Assembly (NCBI RefSeq): GCF_017815515.1
Contig: NZ_CP072611.1
Coordinates: 3,100,001 to 3,164,000, forward strand
From: Aureimonas populi
GTDB lineage: Bacteria > Pseudomonadota > Alphaproteobacteria > Rhizobiales > Rhizobiaceae
Direction of reading: 5' to 3'
Length of the DNA: 64,000 nucleotides
In this document: positions 46,568-55,389 of the stretch, one piece after another
How positions within the stretch are numbered: position 1 is the stretch's first letter
Layout of the letters: each line of letters starts with the position of its first letter
Notes under the pieces: model-generated
Seen by the model: the letters and a program-made list of their open reading frames with translations, nothing else
Database searches by the model: none
What the model was told of the DNA's origin: nothing
Program-made: the position numbers and the translations under genes

Positions 46568-47578
46568 TCAGAGCGCCGCTTCCACCCTCTCGGCCACCTC
46601 CGGGCTCACCCACGCCTTCCACACCTCCGGCCGGGTTTCGAGGAAGTGCAATGCCGCGTCCTCCCCCGTCGCCTGGTTCTCGTCCTTCCAGGCCAGCACC
46701 GCGTTCACGGTCTCGTTGCTCCAGGCACGCGTATTCAGGTACTCGGCGGCCGCCTCGGACGTTTCCGCAATGCCCGGCGTGACGAGCGTGAACACATCGG
46801 CCGGCGTCCATGCGTTGCGGGCTGGCTCGGCGCAGTCGGGCTGGGTGGTGCAGTTCGTCCACTCCTCCTGGTCGAACGGCACGTCGAACTCCAGGAGCTT
46901 CATCGGGTATCGCCCGACGATGGGCGTGGGCGACCAGTAATAGCCGATCCATCCGCGCTCGCCCTGGAAGGCGTTGGCGATGGACCCGTCGAGCCCGGCC
47001 GAGGAACCGGTGTCCACGAGGTCGAAGCCGTTCTCCCCGCCCCCATAGGCCCGGAAGAGATTGCCCACCATGATCTGGCAGCCCCAGCCCGCCGGGCAGT
47101 TGTGCACGGCGCCCCGTTCCGGGTTTTCCTGCGAAGGGAAGAGGTCGGGGCGCTGGAGCGCGTCGCCAAGCGTGCGGATATCCGGGTTGGCGTCGGCGAC
47201 ATATTGCGGGATCCAGAAGCCTTCCTGCGAACCATCCGTCAGAACCTTAGCGGCGTATTCGATGCGCCCTTCGGCCACGGCCGCGTCGATCTGCTCGCGG
47301 AACTGGTTCACGAACATCTCCGGCGCCACATCCGGCTCGCCGCGCTCAGTCATGGACGTGAAGGTCGGCATCGTATCGCCCGGCACGAGCTGCGCGTCGC
47401 AGCCATAGCCGTTTTCCAGGATGAACTGGTCGATCGACGCCATGGTCTCCGCCGAGGCCCAGTTCATCTGCGCGATGCGGATCGTGCCGCAGGCTTCGGG
47501 CGCCGCGTCCTGCGCCGAGGCGGGCATGGCGAGGAGCACGGGAAAGACGGCGACCGAGGCCGGAAGAGAGAATTTCAT
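46568..47578 (-). CDS. Glycine-betaine/proline-type ABC substrate-binding protein (orphan)
   Basis: A 336-residue periplasmic binding protein of the OpuAC/ProX class. A signal peptide ends at MPASAQDA. Conserved ligand-region features are IRIAQMNWASAETMASIDQFIL and GDTMPTFTSM. Choline, betaine or a related quaternary amine is the expected ligand. No permease or ATPase gene adjoins it, so it must pair with subunits encoded elsewhere. The ATG at 47,578 has GGAG in front. Confidence 0.82.
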   Translation of the reverse strand: MKFSLPASVAVFPVLLAMPASAQDAAPEACGTIRIAQMNWASAETMASIDQFILENGYGCDAQLVPGDTMPTFTSMTERGEPDVAPEMFVNQFREQIDAAVAEGRIEYAAKVLTDGSQEGFWIPQYVADANPDIRTLGDALQRPDLFPSQENPERGAVHNCPAGWGCQIMVGNLFRAYGGGENGFDLVDTGSSAGLDGSIANAFQGERGWIGYYWSPTPIVGRYPMKLLEFDVPFDQEEWTNCTTQPDCAEPARNAWTPADVFTLVTPGIAETSEAAAEYLNTRAWSNETVNAVLAWKDENQATGEDAALHFLETRPEVWKAWVSPEVAERVEAAL

Positions 47579-47652
47579 GAAGAGCACTCCACCATGTGCG
47601 ACTGGTCGGAAAGCTGGCGCGCCCCGGCCGGGAGTCAAACCTGAGGGCGGCC

Positions 47653-49425
47653 TTATTGCGCAGCCGCCTCCACCTCGCCCGAGGAGCGGGCGGCCCCTTC
47701 GCGCCGCGGATCGACGCCGGCGGAAAGCCGGCCGCGCTCCAGCGAGATGGCATGAAGGCCGCTGTTCAGCTCCATCATGCGAACCTCGTGCCCCAGCGCC
47801 TCCAGCGCCTGTGCCAGTCCTTCGGGCGCCAGCCCTTCCTCCAGGTCCACCGGGCCGCCGAGCGTGGCGACATGCGGCAGCGACACGGCCTCCTGCGGGT
47901 CGAGCCCCCAGACGAGCACGCCCAGGATCGTGCGCGCGACATAGGGGATGATCCGCGCCCCGCCCGGCGAGCCGACGACCAGAACCGGCTCGCCGCCGGC
48001 ATCCAGCACGATCGTCGGCGCCATGGAGGAGCGGGGCCGCTTGCCGCCTTCCACGCGGTTGGCGACCATCAGGCCGCCCTCCTCCGGCACGAAGGAGAAA
48101 TCGGTCAATTCATTGTTGAGCAGGAAGCCGCGCACCATCAGGCGGGAGCCGAAGCCGGCCTCGATGGTGGTGGTCAAGGAAACGACGTTGCCCTCCCCGT
48201 CCATGATGGAGACATGGCTGGTGGAGGGAATTTCGAGGCTTCGGTCCGGCGCGCGCAAACCCGCCTCTCGCCAGGGCGGGTTGCCCGCCGAAACGGCCTC
48301 CGCCGCCTGCGCCCGGTCGATGCGCTGCGCGCGGGCTGTCGTGTAGCCGGGATCGAGAAGGCCCTTGGCGGGCACCCGCACGAAATCGGAATCGGCGATG
48401 TAGAGCGCGCGGTCCGCATAGGCGAGACGGGACGCCTCGACGAAGAGATGCGTGGCCGCGGGCGAAAGCGGCTCGAGCGCCTCCAGGTCGAAATGATCGA
48501 GCAGGCCAAGGATCTGGCCGACCGTCAGCCCGCCGCTGGACGGCGGCCCCATGCCGCAGACTTCATAAACGCGGAACGGCGCGCAGACCGGCTCGCGCGG
48601 GACGACGCGATAGTGGGCCAGATCCTCCAGCGCCAGCGTGCCGGGATTGTCCGTGAAGCCCTGCACGGCCTGCACGATGTCCTCGGCGATCTCGCCCTGG
48701 TAGAATGCCTCCGCCCCACGCTCCGCGATGGCGCGCAGCGTGGCGGCGAACTCTGGGTTCCTCAGCGTGTCGCCGGCCTCGATGGGGCGCCCTTCCGGGT
48801 GGAAATAGTCACGCGCGGCCTCCTGCCGGGTCAGTGCCTCATCGCCGGCCACGAGCCCGGCCAGCCTTTCACCGACCTCGAAGCCCTCTTCGGCCAGCCG
48901 GATCGCCGGTTCGAACAGCTCGGCCCAGGCCAGCCTGCCGTGCAGGCGATGCGTCAACTCCATAAGGCGCAGCGTGCCCGGCGTTCCCACCGAACGCCCG
49001 CCCACCACCGCGTCCATGAAGGACAGCGGCTGGCCGAGATCGTCCAGGAAAAGGTCGGGCATTGCGGCCGCCGGCGCGGTCTCGCGCCCGTCATAGGCCG
49101 TCATCCGCCCGGTGCGGGCATCGCGGTAGAGCAGGAAGGCCCCGCCGCCGATGCCGGAGGATTGCGGCTCCACCAGATTGAGCACGAGTTGCGTGGCGAT
49201 CATCGCATCGATGGCCGTGCCCCCCGCCGCCAGCATCCTCGCGCCCGCCTCGGCGGCCAGGGGATGGGCCGCCACCACCATGTCCTTGACAGACGAAACG
49301 GCCTGCCGCTCGGCGAAACCCGTCGCGGCCTCCGGCGCCGGGCGCTCGATCTCCTGGGCCAAGGCGACGCTCGTCGCCAGCGAGATGGCGGCCAAAGCCC
49401 CCAGCATTGAGCGCATCATCGGCAT
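47653..49425 (-). CDS. ggt: Gamma-glutamyltransferase
   Basis: Periplasmic Ntn hydrolase that cleaves the gamma-glutamyl bond of glutathione and related peptides. It has 590 residues with a signal peptide ending SVALAQ. The autoprocessing site, where a Thr becomes the N terminus of the small subunit, is in STSHVSIMDGEGNVVSLTTT; substrate segments GIGGGAFLLYR, GPPSSGGLTVG and VGSPGGARII follow the family pattern. It stands 75 bases upstream of the binding-protein gene on the same strand; a link through gamma-glutamyl compounds is possible but not shown. Confidence 0.93.
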   Translation of the reverse strand: MPMMRSMLGALAAISLATSVALAQEIERPAPEAATGFAERQAVSSVKDMVVAAHPLAAEAGARMLAAGGTAIDAMIATQLVLNLVEPQSSGIGGGAFLLYRDARTGRMTAYDGRETAPAAAMPDLFLDDLGQPLSFMDAVVGGRSVGTPGTLRLMELTHRLHGRLAWAELFEPAIRLAEEGFEVGERLAGLVAGDEALTRQEAARDYFHPEGRPIEAGDTLRNPEFAATLRAIAERGAEAFYQGEIAEDIVQAVQGFTDNPGTLALEDLAHYRVVPREPVCAPFRVYEVCGMGPPSSGGLTVGQILGLLDHFDLEALEPLSPAATHLFVEASRLAYADRALYIADSDFVRVPAKGLLDPGYTTARAQRIDRAQAAEAVSAGNPPWREAGLRAPDRSLEIPSTSHVSIMDGEGNVVSLTTTIEAGFGSRLMVRGFLLNNELTDFSFVPEEGGLMVANRVEGGKRPRSSMAPTIVLDAGGEPVLVVGSPGGARIIPYVARTILGVLVWGLDPQEAVSLPHVATLGGPVDLEEGLAPEGLAQALEALGHEVRMMELNSGLHAISLERGRLSAGVDPRREGAARSSGEVEAAAQ

Positions 49426-49546
49426 CGATTATCTCCCCCGTCCCGTGGGTCGTCCGGCGACTATGCCTCATTCCGGCCGCGCATTCAGCGCGTCATAGCC
49501 GCAATCCAGAGAAGAATTGCCACGCGCCGAAGTCGCGCGGCGGGGG

Positions 49547-52006
49547 TCAGCCCGGCCGATCGAGCGTCAGGCCCCGCAACCGCAACGCGTTGCCGATGAC
49601 GCTGACCGAGGAGAGCGCCATGGCGGCCGCCGCGATGATCGGGGACAGGAGCAGGCCGAAGGTCGGATAGAGAAGGCCCGCGGCCACGGGAATGCCGGCG
49701 GCATTGTAGATGAAGGCGAAGACGAGGTTCTGGCGGATGTTCTTCATCGTCGCCTCGGAGAGCCGCCGCGCCTTCACGATCCCCATGAGGTCGCCCTTCA
49801 GCAGCGTGACGCCGGCGCTTTCGATGGCCACGTCCGTGCCGGACCCCATGGCGATCCCGACATCGGCGGCGGCGAGCGCCGGGGCGTCGTTGACGCCGTC
49901 GCCGGCCATGGCCACCACGCGGCCCTCGCCCTTCAGGCGGTTCACCACGGCGCTCTTCTGGTCCGGCAGCACGTCGGCCTCCACCTCGTCGATGCCGAGC
50001 CTGCGCGCCACCGCCTGCGCCGTGGTCCGGTTGTCGCCGGTCAGCATGACGATGCGGATACCGTCCGCATGCAGCCCCTTCAGCGCCTCCGCCGTCGTCG
50101 CCTTCACCGGGTCGGCGATGGCGAAGATGCCCCCCGCCGCGCCCTCCACGCCGATATAGATGGCCGTCGCACCGTCATGACGGAGGGCCTCGGCCTGTTG
50201 GGAGAGAACGGACGCGTCCACGCCGTTCTCCGCCAGGAAAGCCGCGTTGCCGAGCACGATGCGCCGCCCCTCGACCATGCCGAGCGCACCCTTGCCCGTA
50301 GGAGAATCGAAGCCGTCGACAGGCGGCAAGGCAAGGCCCCTTCCCTCGGCCGCCGCCACGATGGCGAGGGCGAGCGGATGCTCCGAGGCCTTTTCCACAC
50401 TGGCCGCAAGGCGGAGGATATCGTCCTCCCCGAAACCCTGAGCGGCCACCACCTGCGTCACCGACGGCTTGCCCTCGGTCAGCGTGCCCGTCTTGTCGAC
50501 GACCAGCGTGTCCACCTTCTCCAGTCGCTCGAGCGCCTCGGCGTTCTTGATCAGCACGCCCGCGCCCGCCCCCTTGCCGACGCCGACCATGATCGACATC
50601 GGCGTGGCGAGCCCAAGCGCGCAGGGGCAGGCGATGATCAGGACCGAGACGGCGGCGATCAGCCCATGGGCGAAGCGCGGCTCCGGCCCCCAGAACCCCC
50701 AGGCGAAGAAGGCCAGTACCGCAACGGCGATCACCAGCGGCACGAACCAGCCCGATACCTGGTCCGCCATGCGCTGGATGGGCGCGCGCGAACGCTGCGC
50801 CTCGGCCACCATCTGCACGATGCGGGACAGCATCGTGTCCCGCCCCACCTTTTCGGCACGGATCACCAGAGCGCCGGTCTGGTTCAACGTGCCGCCGATG
50901 ACGCGGTCGCCGGCCTCGCGCGTCACCGGCATGGATTCGCCCGTCACCATCGCCTCGTCGAGCGAGGAGCGCCCCTCCTCCACACTGCCGTCCACCGGCA
51001 CCGTCTCCCCGGGGCGCACGCGCAGCCGGTCGCCGAGCGCGACTTCCTCGACGGGCACGTCGTCCTCCGCGCCGTTCGGGCCAATCCGCCGCGCGACCTT
51101 CGGCGCCAGATCGAGCAGCGCCTTGATCGCCCCGGAGGTCTGCTCGCGAGCCCGCAGCTCGAGAACCTGGCCGAGCAGCACCAGCACGGTGATGACCGCC
51201 GCCGCCTCGAAATACACCGCGACCGTCCCGTCCCCTGCGCGGAAGGCAGCGGGAAAGATACCGGGCGCTACCGTAGCGACAACGCTGTAGGCCCAGGCGA
51301 CGCCCGTCCCCATTGCGATCAACGTGAACATGTTGAGGCTGCGATGGACGAGCGATGCCCATGCCCGCTCGAAGAACGGCCATCCCGCCCACAGCACGAC
51401 GGGCGTCGCAAGAGCGAACTGAATCCAGGTCGAGACATTCGTGGGCACGAGGTGATGCAGCGCCGGCACCAGATGCGAGCCCATCTCCAGGAGGAACACC
51501 GGCAGCGCGAGAGCCAGCCCGATCCAGAAGCGGCGGGTCATGTCCTTCAGCTCGGGGCTGGGCCCCACGTCCGCCGTCGCCACCAAGGGCTCCAGCGCCA
51601 TGCCGCAGATCGGGCAGCTTCCCGGTCCGTCCCGGCGGATTTCCGGGTGCATGGGGCAAGTCCAGATCGCACCGTCGGGAACGGCTTGCGGATCGACCGC
51701 CGTCGCCCTCCCATAACGGGCATGGTTCGCATCATGATGGTGATGCGCATGACCGGCCGCGTCTGGCACCGACGCGGCGGCCGCGCCATAGCGGCCCGGC
51801 CCGGCCTCGAACTTCGCCTTGCAGCCAGCCGAGCAGAAATACTGCGTCTGCCCTTCGTACACGAGGCTGTGCTTCGCCGTCTTCGGATCGACCGACATTC
51901 CGCAGACCGGGTCGCGAGCCATGCCGTCCGCAGGCTCCTCATGCCCGGAGCCCCCGCCATGGGCCGCATGATCATGCGCGTTATGGCGATCCTCGTTCGA
52001 CATCAT
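49547..52006 (-). CDS. Copper-type P1B ATPase with YHS and heavy-metal-binding domains
   Basis: An 819-residue metal-exporting P-type ATPase. The N terminus is His-rich, then a YHS domain (DPVCGM at 32-37, FCSAGC at 57-62), a second His-rich stretch, and a heavy-metal-binding domain (WTCPMHPEI...[10 protein letters not shown], 115-140) in place of the usual HMA domains. The core shows TGES (355-358), the metal-path CPC (460-462), the phosphorylated DKTGT (Asp504), an HP motif and GDGVNDAP. This domain layout marks Cu(+)-ATPases of the CopA-2/silver-copper group. The start is 52,006 or 52,003 behind GGGAAGG. It has no copper-sensor gene beside it. Confidence 0.9.
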   Translation of the reverse strand: MMSNEDRHNAHDHAAHGGGSGHEEPADGMARDPVCGMSVDPKTAKHSLVYEGQTQYFCSAGCKAKFEAGPGRYGAAAASVPDAAGHAHHHHDANHARYGRATAVDPQAVPDGAIWTCPMHPEIRRDGPGSCPICGMALEPLVATADVGPSPELKDMTRRFWIGLALALPVFLLEMGSHLVPALHHLVPTNVSTWIQFALATPVVLWAGWPFFERAWASLVHRSLNMFTLIAMGTGVAWAYSVVATVAPGIFPAAFRAGDGTVAVYFEAAAVITVLVLLGQVLELRAREQTSGAIKALLDLAPKVARRIGPNGAEDDVPVEEVALGDRLRVRPGETVPVDGSVEEGRSSLDEAMVTGESMPVTREAGDRVIGGTLNQTGALVIRAEKVGRDTMLSRIVQMVAEAQRSRAPIQRMADQVSGWFVPLVIAVAVLAFFAWGFWGPEPRFAHGLIAAVSVLIIACPCALGLATPMSIMVGVGKGAGAGVLIKNAEALERLEKVDTLVVDKTGTLTEGKPSVTQVVAAQGFGEDDILRLAASVEKASEHPLALAIVAAAEGRGLALPPVDGFDSPTGKGALGMVEGRRIVLGNAAFLAENGVDASVLSQQAEALRHDGATAIYIGVEGAAGGIFAIADPVKATTAEALKGLHADGIRIVMLTGDNRTTAQAVARRLGIDEVEADVLPDQKSAVVNRLKGEGRVVAMAGDGVNDAPALAAADVGIAMGSGTDVAIESAGVTLLKGDLMGIVKARRLSEATMKNIRQNLVFAFIYNAAGIPVAAGLLYPTFGLLLSPIIAAAAMALSSVSVIGNALRLRGLTLDRPG

Positions 52007-52166
52007 GCCAAGACCTTCCCGCAAAAAGCGGCCCCAGCCCGCACCCAGCCGACTCGTACCCGCCCGCCCAGTCTAGGCCCCTCCGCCCCTCATGTCCCCG
52101 CCATCGAAGCGTAAGCGTCCGGTGAGCGAGGGTTTGTGATTGGCGACTGTTGGGCGAAGTTTCAAA

Positions 52167-52172
52167 ACTAGG
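52167..52172 (+). repeat. Left 6-bp target duplication of IS481 element
   Basis: ACTAGG, identical to the six bases at 53,175-53,180 on the other side of the element, and matching the NCTAGN target reported for IS481 of Bordetella. Confidence 0.85.
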
Positions 52173-53118
52173 TGTTTAGTCCCGGCATTTGATGGATTGG
52201 ATCGATGATGAATCGATCCGGCTCGGATGTCCACTGCTTGCAGATGAACTCGTAGGGCGTGAGACCCTTGAGCGTCTTCAATCTTCGCCCGAAGTTGTAG
52301 GCGTCGATGAAGTCGGCAAGATGCTTTTTCAGTTGCGCGTGATCGTCGTAGTGGAAGCGCTTGACGGTGGCGTCCTTGATGGTCCGGTTCATGCGTTCGA
52401 CCTGTCCGTTCGTCCAAGGATGCTTGAGCTTTGTGAGCCTGTGCTCGATGCCGTTCTCGTCGCAGACCCGATCGAAGATGTGGTGGAAAGCGTATTTGTG
52501 GCGGGCCTGATTGGTGAACTGGATGCCGTTGTCGATCAGCACTGTATGGATGGTGTAGGGAGCCGCTGCGATGAGATTGCGCAGGAACTGGGCTGCATTC
52601 ATCTTGCCGGCTTTGGCATAGAGCTCAGCGAAGGCGAACTTGGATGTGCGGTCAATCGCTACAAAGAGATAGAGCTTGCCCTCGGCCGTCTGCACCTCGG
52701 CAATGTCGATGTGGAAATAGCCGATCGGGTAACTCTTGAACTTCTTCTTCGGCTCCTTGTCGCCTTCGACATCGGGAAGCCTGCTGATCCCGTGACGGTG
52801 CAGGCAGCGGTGCAATGAAGAGCGCGTCAGGTGCGGGATCGTCGGCTGGAGCGCATACAGGCAGTCGTCAAGCGGCAGCAGCGTGTGCTTGCGGAAGGCG
52901 ACGATGATCGCCTCCTCATCAAGCGAGAGCACCGACGAATGCGGGTCTCTCGGCCCAGTGGGTAGGTCGGCTACTGAAGTTCGCTTCTTCCACTTGGCGA
53001 CAGTCTTCTGGTTGATCCCGTAGCGCTTGGCCAGAGCTCTCAAGCTCTCTTGACTATTTTGTATCGCTCGACGCACCGCCTCTGTCGTCGTGGCGCTCCC
53101 GTGCAAAATCTGGCCCAT
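52168..53118 (-). CDS. IS481-family transposase
   Basis: A DDE-type integrase-core transposase of about 316 residues from the ATG at 53,118 (MGQILHGSATTTEAVRRAIQ), with a 5-residue longer start at 53,133. The N-terminal helix-turn-helix reads LRALAKRYGINQKTVAKWKK, the DDE core has FHIDIAEVQT, VLIDNGIQFTN and NGQVERMNRTIK with the acids expected. The stop TAG falls in the target duplication: the last codon ACC spans the element edge and TAG is supplied by the target. Same strand as the copper ATPase but unrelated in function. Confidence 0.93.
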   Translation of the reverse strand: MGQILHGSATTTEAVRRAIQNSQESLRALAKRYGINQKTVAKWKKRTSVADLPTGPRDPHSSVLSLDEEAIIVAFRKHTLLPLDDCLYALQPTIPHLTRSSLHRCLHRHGISRLPDVEGDKEPKKKFKSYPIGYFHIDIAEVQTAEGKLYLFVAIDRTSKFAFAELYAKAGKMNAAQFLRNLIAAAPYTIHTVLIDNGIQFTNQARHKYAFHHIFDRVCDENGIEHRLTKLKHPWTNGQVERMNRTIKDATVKRFHYDDHAQLKKHLADFIDAYNFGRRLKTLKGLTPYEFICKQWTSEPDRFIIDPIHQMPGLNT

Positions 53119-53174
53119 AGCGCATCCCTCCATTCTGAAGAAAATAATGCACCATCAAAGCCCGGGATCAAACA
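52173..53174 (-). mobile_element. Complete IS481-family insertion sequence (1002 bp)
   Basis: Bounded by TG...CA ends with 23-bp imperfect terminal inverted repeats (TGTTTAGTCCCGGCATTTGA at the left; 19 of 23 match on the right) and the ACTAGG target duplication. Contains one complete transposase gene on the minus strand. Its intact structure suggests recent movement. It has landed at the end of an older, broken IS5-family element. Confidence 0.88.
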
Positions 53175-53180
53175 ACTAGG
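53175..53180 (+). repeat. Right 6-bp target duplication of IS481 element
   Basis: ACTAGG, second copy of the insertion target (see 52,167-52,172). Confidence 0.85.
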
Positions 53181-53192
53181 GATTGTGGGGAT

Positions 53193-53445
53193 TCATTGTG
53201 AGTTTATAACGGCGGCGGTGAGGTAGATCATGGCCTTGAAGCTCCGATCGATTTTGCAAGCGCGCATGGCGATGCGCTTGAACTATTTGAATTTGCGGAA
53301 GAAATTTTCGATGAGGCGCCGCCATTTGTACATCTCCTTGTCGATTTCGAGCGGCGCTATGCGGTTCTTGCGCTGGGAAATGACGACCTTTGCCCCGCGC
53401 TGACTGAGTTCTTCGACGATCCAGTTGGCGTCAAATGCCTTGTCA
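53193..53445 (-). pseudogene. IS5-family (IS427 group) transposase remnant with a nonsense codon
   Basis: C-terminal third of an IS5-family transposase. Reading leftward it gives ADDKAFDANWIVEELSQRGA, then RIAPLEIDKEMYKWRRLIENFFRKFK, then a TAG stop at 53,283-53,285, then FKRIAMRACKIDRSFKAMIY and LTAAVINSQ with the normal stop at 53,193. A Glu codon is expected where the TAG stands. The N-terminal two thirds are gone; at about 53,441-53,450 the sequence passes into a trbI fragment on the other strand. It cannot be active. Confidence 0.85.
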
Positions 53446-53667
53446 TCGGCCAGTATGATGATGGCGTGACCTTCGGCCAGCGCCGGGGGCTGCTTGTCTG
53501 GAACCGCCTGATCCTGCCGGGCGGCCGTTCTATCGTTCTGGAGCGCCTGCCGGGCGCGGACACCAGCGGCTACGCCGGCCTTGAGGATGGCGTCGATTAT
53601 CATTGGTGGGATCTGATGAAGGCCGCAGCGCTGTCCACGCTGCTTGCAGCCGGCACGGAGCTGGCCG
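53441..53667 (+). pseudogene. Remnant of a Trb-type conjugal transfer protein TrbI
   Basis: An internal piece of TrbI (VirB10-like channel protein of a type IV secretion/conjugation system). Forward frame reading gives IGQYDDGVTFGQRRGLLVW, RLILPGGRSIVLERLPGADT, YAGLEDGVDYHWWDLMKAA and STLLAAGTELA, all typical of the TrbI C-terminal domain. Both ends are truncated: the left by the IS5 remnant and the right by a deletion that joins it to a DUF2274 fragment. No start codon or complete gene remains. Confidence 0.8.
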
Positions 53668-53754
53668 GTAAAGCTCATCGTGCCGATGCTGGAACGCTTC
53701 GTTGCCACGGATCGCGGTTTCGCCAAGGCGCGGCGAACTCCGTCAGTCGGCTAA
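53668..53754 (+). pseudogene. Remnant of the DUF2274 gene that usually follows trbI
   Basis: Frame-shifted relative to the TrbI piece, the sequence reads KLIVPMLERFVATDRGFAKA then RRTPSVG and a stop at 53,752-53,754. This is the C terminus of the small DUF2274 protein that follows trbI in integrative conjugative elements. The N-terminal part is missing, so an internal deletion fused the two genes. Confidence 0.65.
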
Positions 53755-53784
53755 GCCGCCTGTGTCAGTACGGTGCCAGTAGGC

Positions 53785-54726
53785 TCAGGAGGTGACAGCG
53801 GCGCCATTCAATTGCTGCCCGCTCTTTCTCGCGCTGGCCATCGTCCGTGCCAGGCTGAGAAGCCGTCGCATCGAGGGATTGTCGTTGACCGGCGACCAGA
53901 CTGCGCTGAATGGCAGGCTTTCACCGCGGATCGGTCGATAGACGATGCCTGGAAAACGCGCGGCAGTCGTCGCTTCGCTGGTCAGGGTTAGTCCGCGCCC
54001 CAGGGAGACCAGAGGGAGAAGATTGTCGCGCCCCACAGCCTGGAGTTCGATGTCAGGTCAATGCCCGAGATCGGCGAGCCGTTGAACCAGATAGTCCCGA
54101 ACGTCAGGTCCAGGCGCGATGTCGCTGACGATGAACCTTTCCCTCGACAGATCGGCCCAGTCGAGTTCGGACCTCGACGCAAGACGGTGGCTTTCGGGAA
54201 GCACCGCGAACGCACGTTCGGACCAAAGGTGCGTCATGTCGCATCCCGCTCGTTCGATGACGCCCGTTGCAAAAGCCACATCGATGCGAACCTGGCGTAC
54301 CGCAGCAACGTGTTCGGCAGGGTCGCCATCAAAGAACTCGATCCTGACCCTCGGATGCCGCTCGGAGTATACCCGCACCAGATCGGTCAGATAGCCCGAA
54401 GCCAGCGACGTGAAGATACCGATCCGAATAAGCCCTTCTTCACTCCGACCGATACTTGCGACGTCCCTCTCGCCATCACCAATGCTTCTGAGCGCTCGCC
54501 GTGCCCGCCGCAGAAATCGCTCGCCCGCGAGCGTCAGGCAGACGCCGCCGCTATACCTGTTGAACAAAGATGCGCCGAGATGGTCTTCGAGGTCCCGGAT
54601 GCGGCGGCTCACCGCCGAGTGGTCGAGATCAAGGACGATCCCTGCCTTGCGAAAGGTGCCATGCTCCGCCGTCGCAACAAAGTAGCGCAGATGCCGCAAC
54701 TCGATTGTCAGCGGAGTGGCAGGCAT
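53785..54726 (-). pseudogene. LysR-family regulator interrupted by an in-frame TGA
   Basis: A LysR-type regulator. The N-terminal winged helix is intact (IELRHLRYFVATAEHGTFRK, SAVSRRIRDLEDHLGASLFN), and the first half of the effector domain follows. At 54,058-54,060 a TGA stops the frame after LVQRLADLGH; past it, in the same frame, PDIELQAVGRDNLLPLVSLG and GRGLTLTSEATTA continue to the real end at 53,785. It is a single-base nonsense mutation. The 222-residue stump keeps the DNA-binding domain. It lies three bases after the PmtA-like gene, so it was an operon member. Confidence 0.85.
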
Positions 54727-54729
54727 TTG

Positions 54730-55389
54730 TCAGCCGTTCTCTGTCGCGGAAATTGGTGCTGACTGCGAGGTCAGGAGCAAGCGCTCACGCTTCGACCGGA
54801 AACGCGTATTCGGAGCCCTTTGGCGGAGTCGGTAGACCGCCGCAGGAGGAATGTTGGCGACTGTCCCGCCGATCCGCTCCGCCTCGAGCCCGAGATGATC
54901 CAGCAACCTGACCGGGACCGGGCAACGCGGGCCATAGGTGAACTGGTAGAAGGCGCCGTCCGGTCTCATCTGCCGGAACGCCCCGCTCAGGATCGCGTGC
55001 ACCTTGCGCTGTGGTATCGACAGCAGCGGCAGTCCGCTGACGACGGCGCCGGCCGGCCTCCCGTTGAAAAGGTTAAGCTTCCGCAGGCGGGCGGCATCCA
55101 TGCAGATCGTGTCCGCTTCGGGATACTGAGAATGGAGCGTGGCGGCGAACTCCGATCCGAACTCGACCAAGGTGAGGTCTTCCTGTCTGACGCCACGAGC
55201 GATCAGCGCGCGGGTGAACGCGCCGGTTCCCGGTCCCAGCTCGATGACCGGCCCGATCTCATGCGAGATTTCGGAAGTTATGAGGTTCGCGAGCGCGCGC
55301 CCCGAAGGCGCGACGGCGGCAACGCGCAGCGGGTTTCTAAGCCATGCCTTGAAGAAGCCGAACGTCTCGGCCATACGCTGTTGGTTCAT
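54730..55389 (-). CDS. PmtA-like phospholipid N-methyltransferase
   Basis: A 219-residue class I SAM methyltransferase that resembles the rhizobial PmtA group, which methylates phosphatidylethanolamine to phosphatidylcholine. Marks: FFKAWLRNPLRVAAVAPSGR at the N terminus, SAM motif I VIELGPGTGAFTRALIARGV, and VVSGLPLLSIPQRKVHAIL followed by FTYGPRCPVPV. No signal peptide is present; such enzymes sit on the inner face of the membrane. The ATG at 55,389 overlaps the stop of the DedA gene. It could equally be an rRNA-adenine-type methyltransferase by fold, but the segment order favours a lipid substrate. Confidence 0.75.
   Translation of the reverse strand: MNQQRMAETFGFFKAWLRNPLRVAAVAPSGRALANLITSEISHEIGPVIELGPGTGAFTRALIARGVRQEDLTLVEFGSEFAATLHSQYPEADTICMDAARLRKLNLFNGRPAGAVVSGLPLLSIPQRKVHAILSGAFRQMRPDGAFYQFTYGPRCPVPVRLLDHLGLEAERIGGTVANIPPAAVYRLRQRAPNTRFRSKRERLLLTSQSAPISATENG

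Noticed and set aside
49517-52114. An 865-residue forward open frame
   Set aside because: Antisense of the copper ATPase; no motif of its own.
53283-53726. A 147-residue reverse open frame that looks like a complete small transposase
   Set aside because: It is a chimera: only its C-terminal half is transposase, the rest is the antisense of trbI and DUF2274 fragments, and its stop is the nonsense TAG of the old element.
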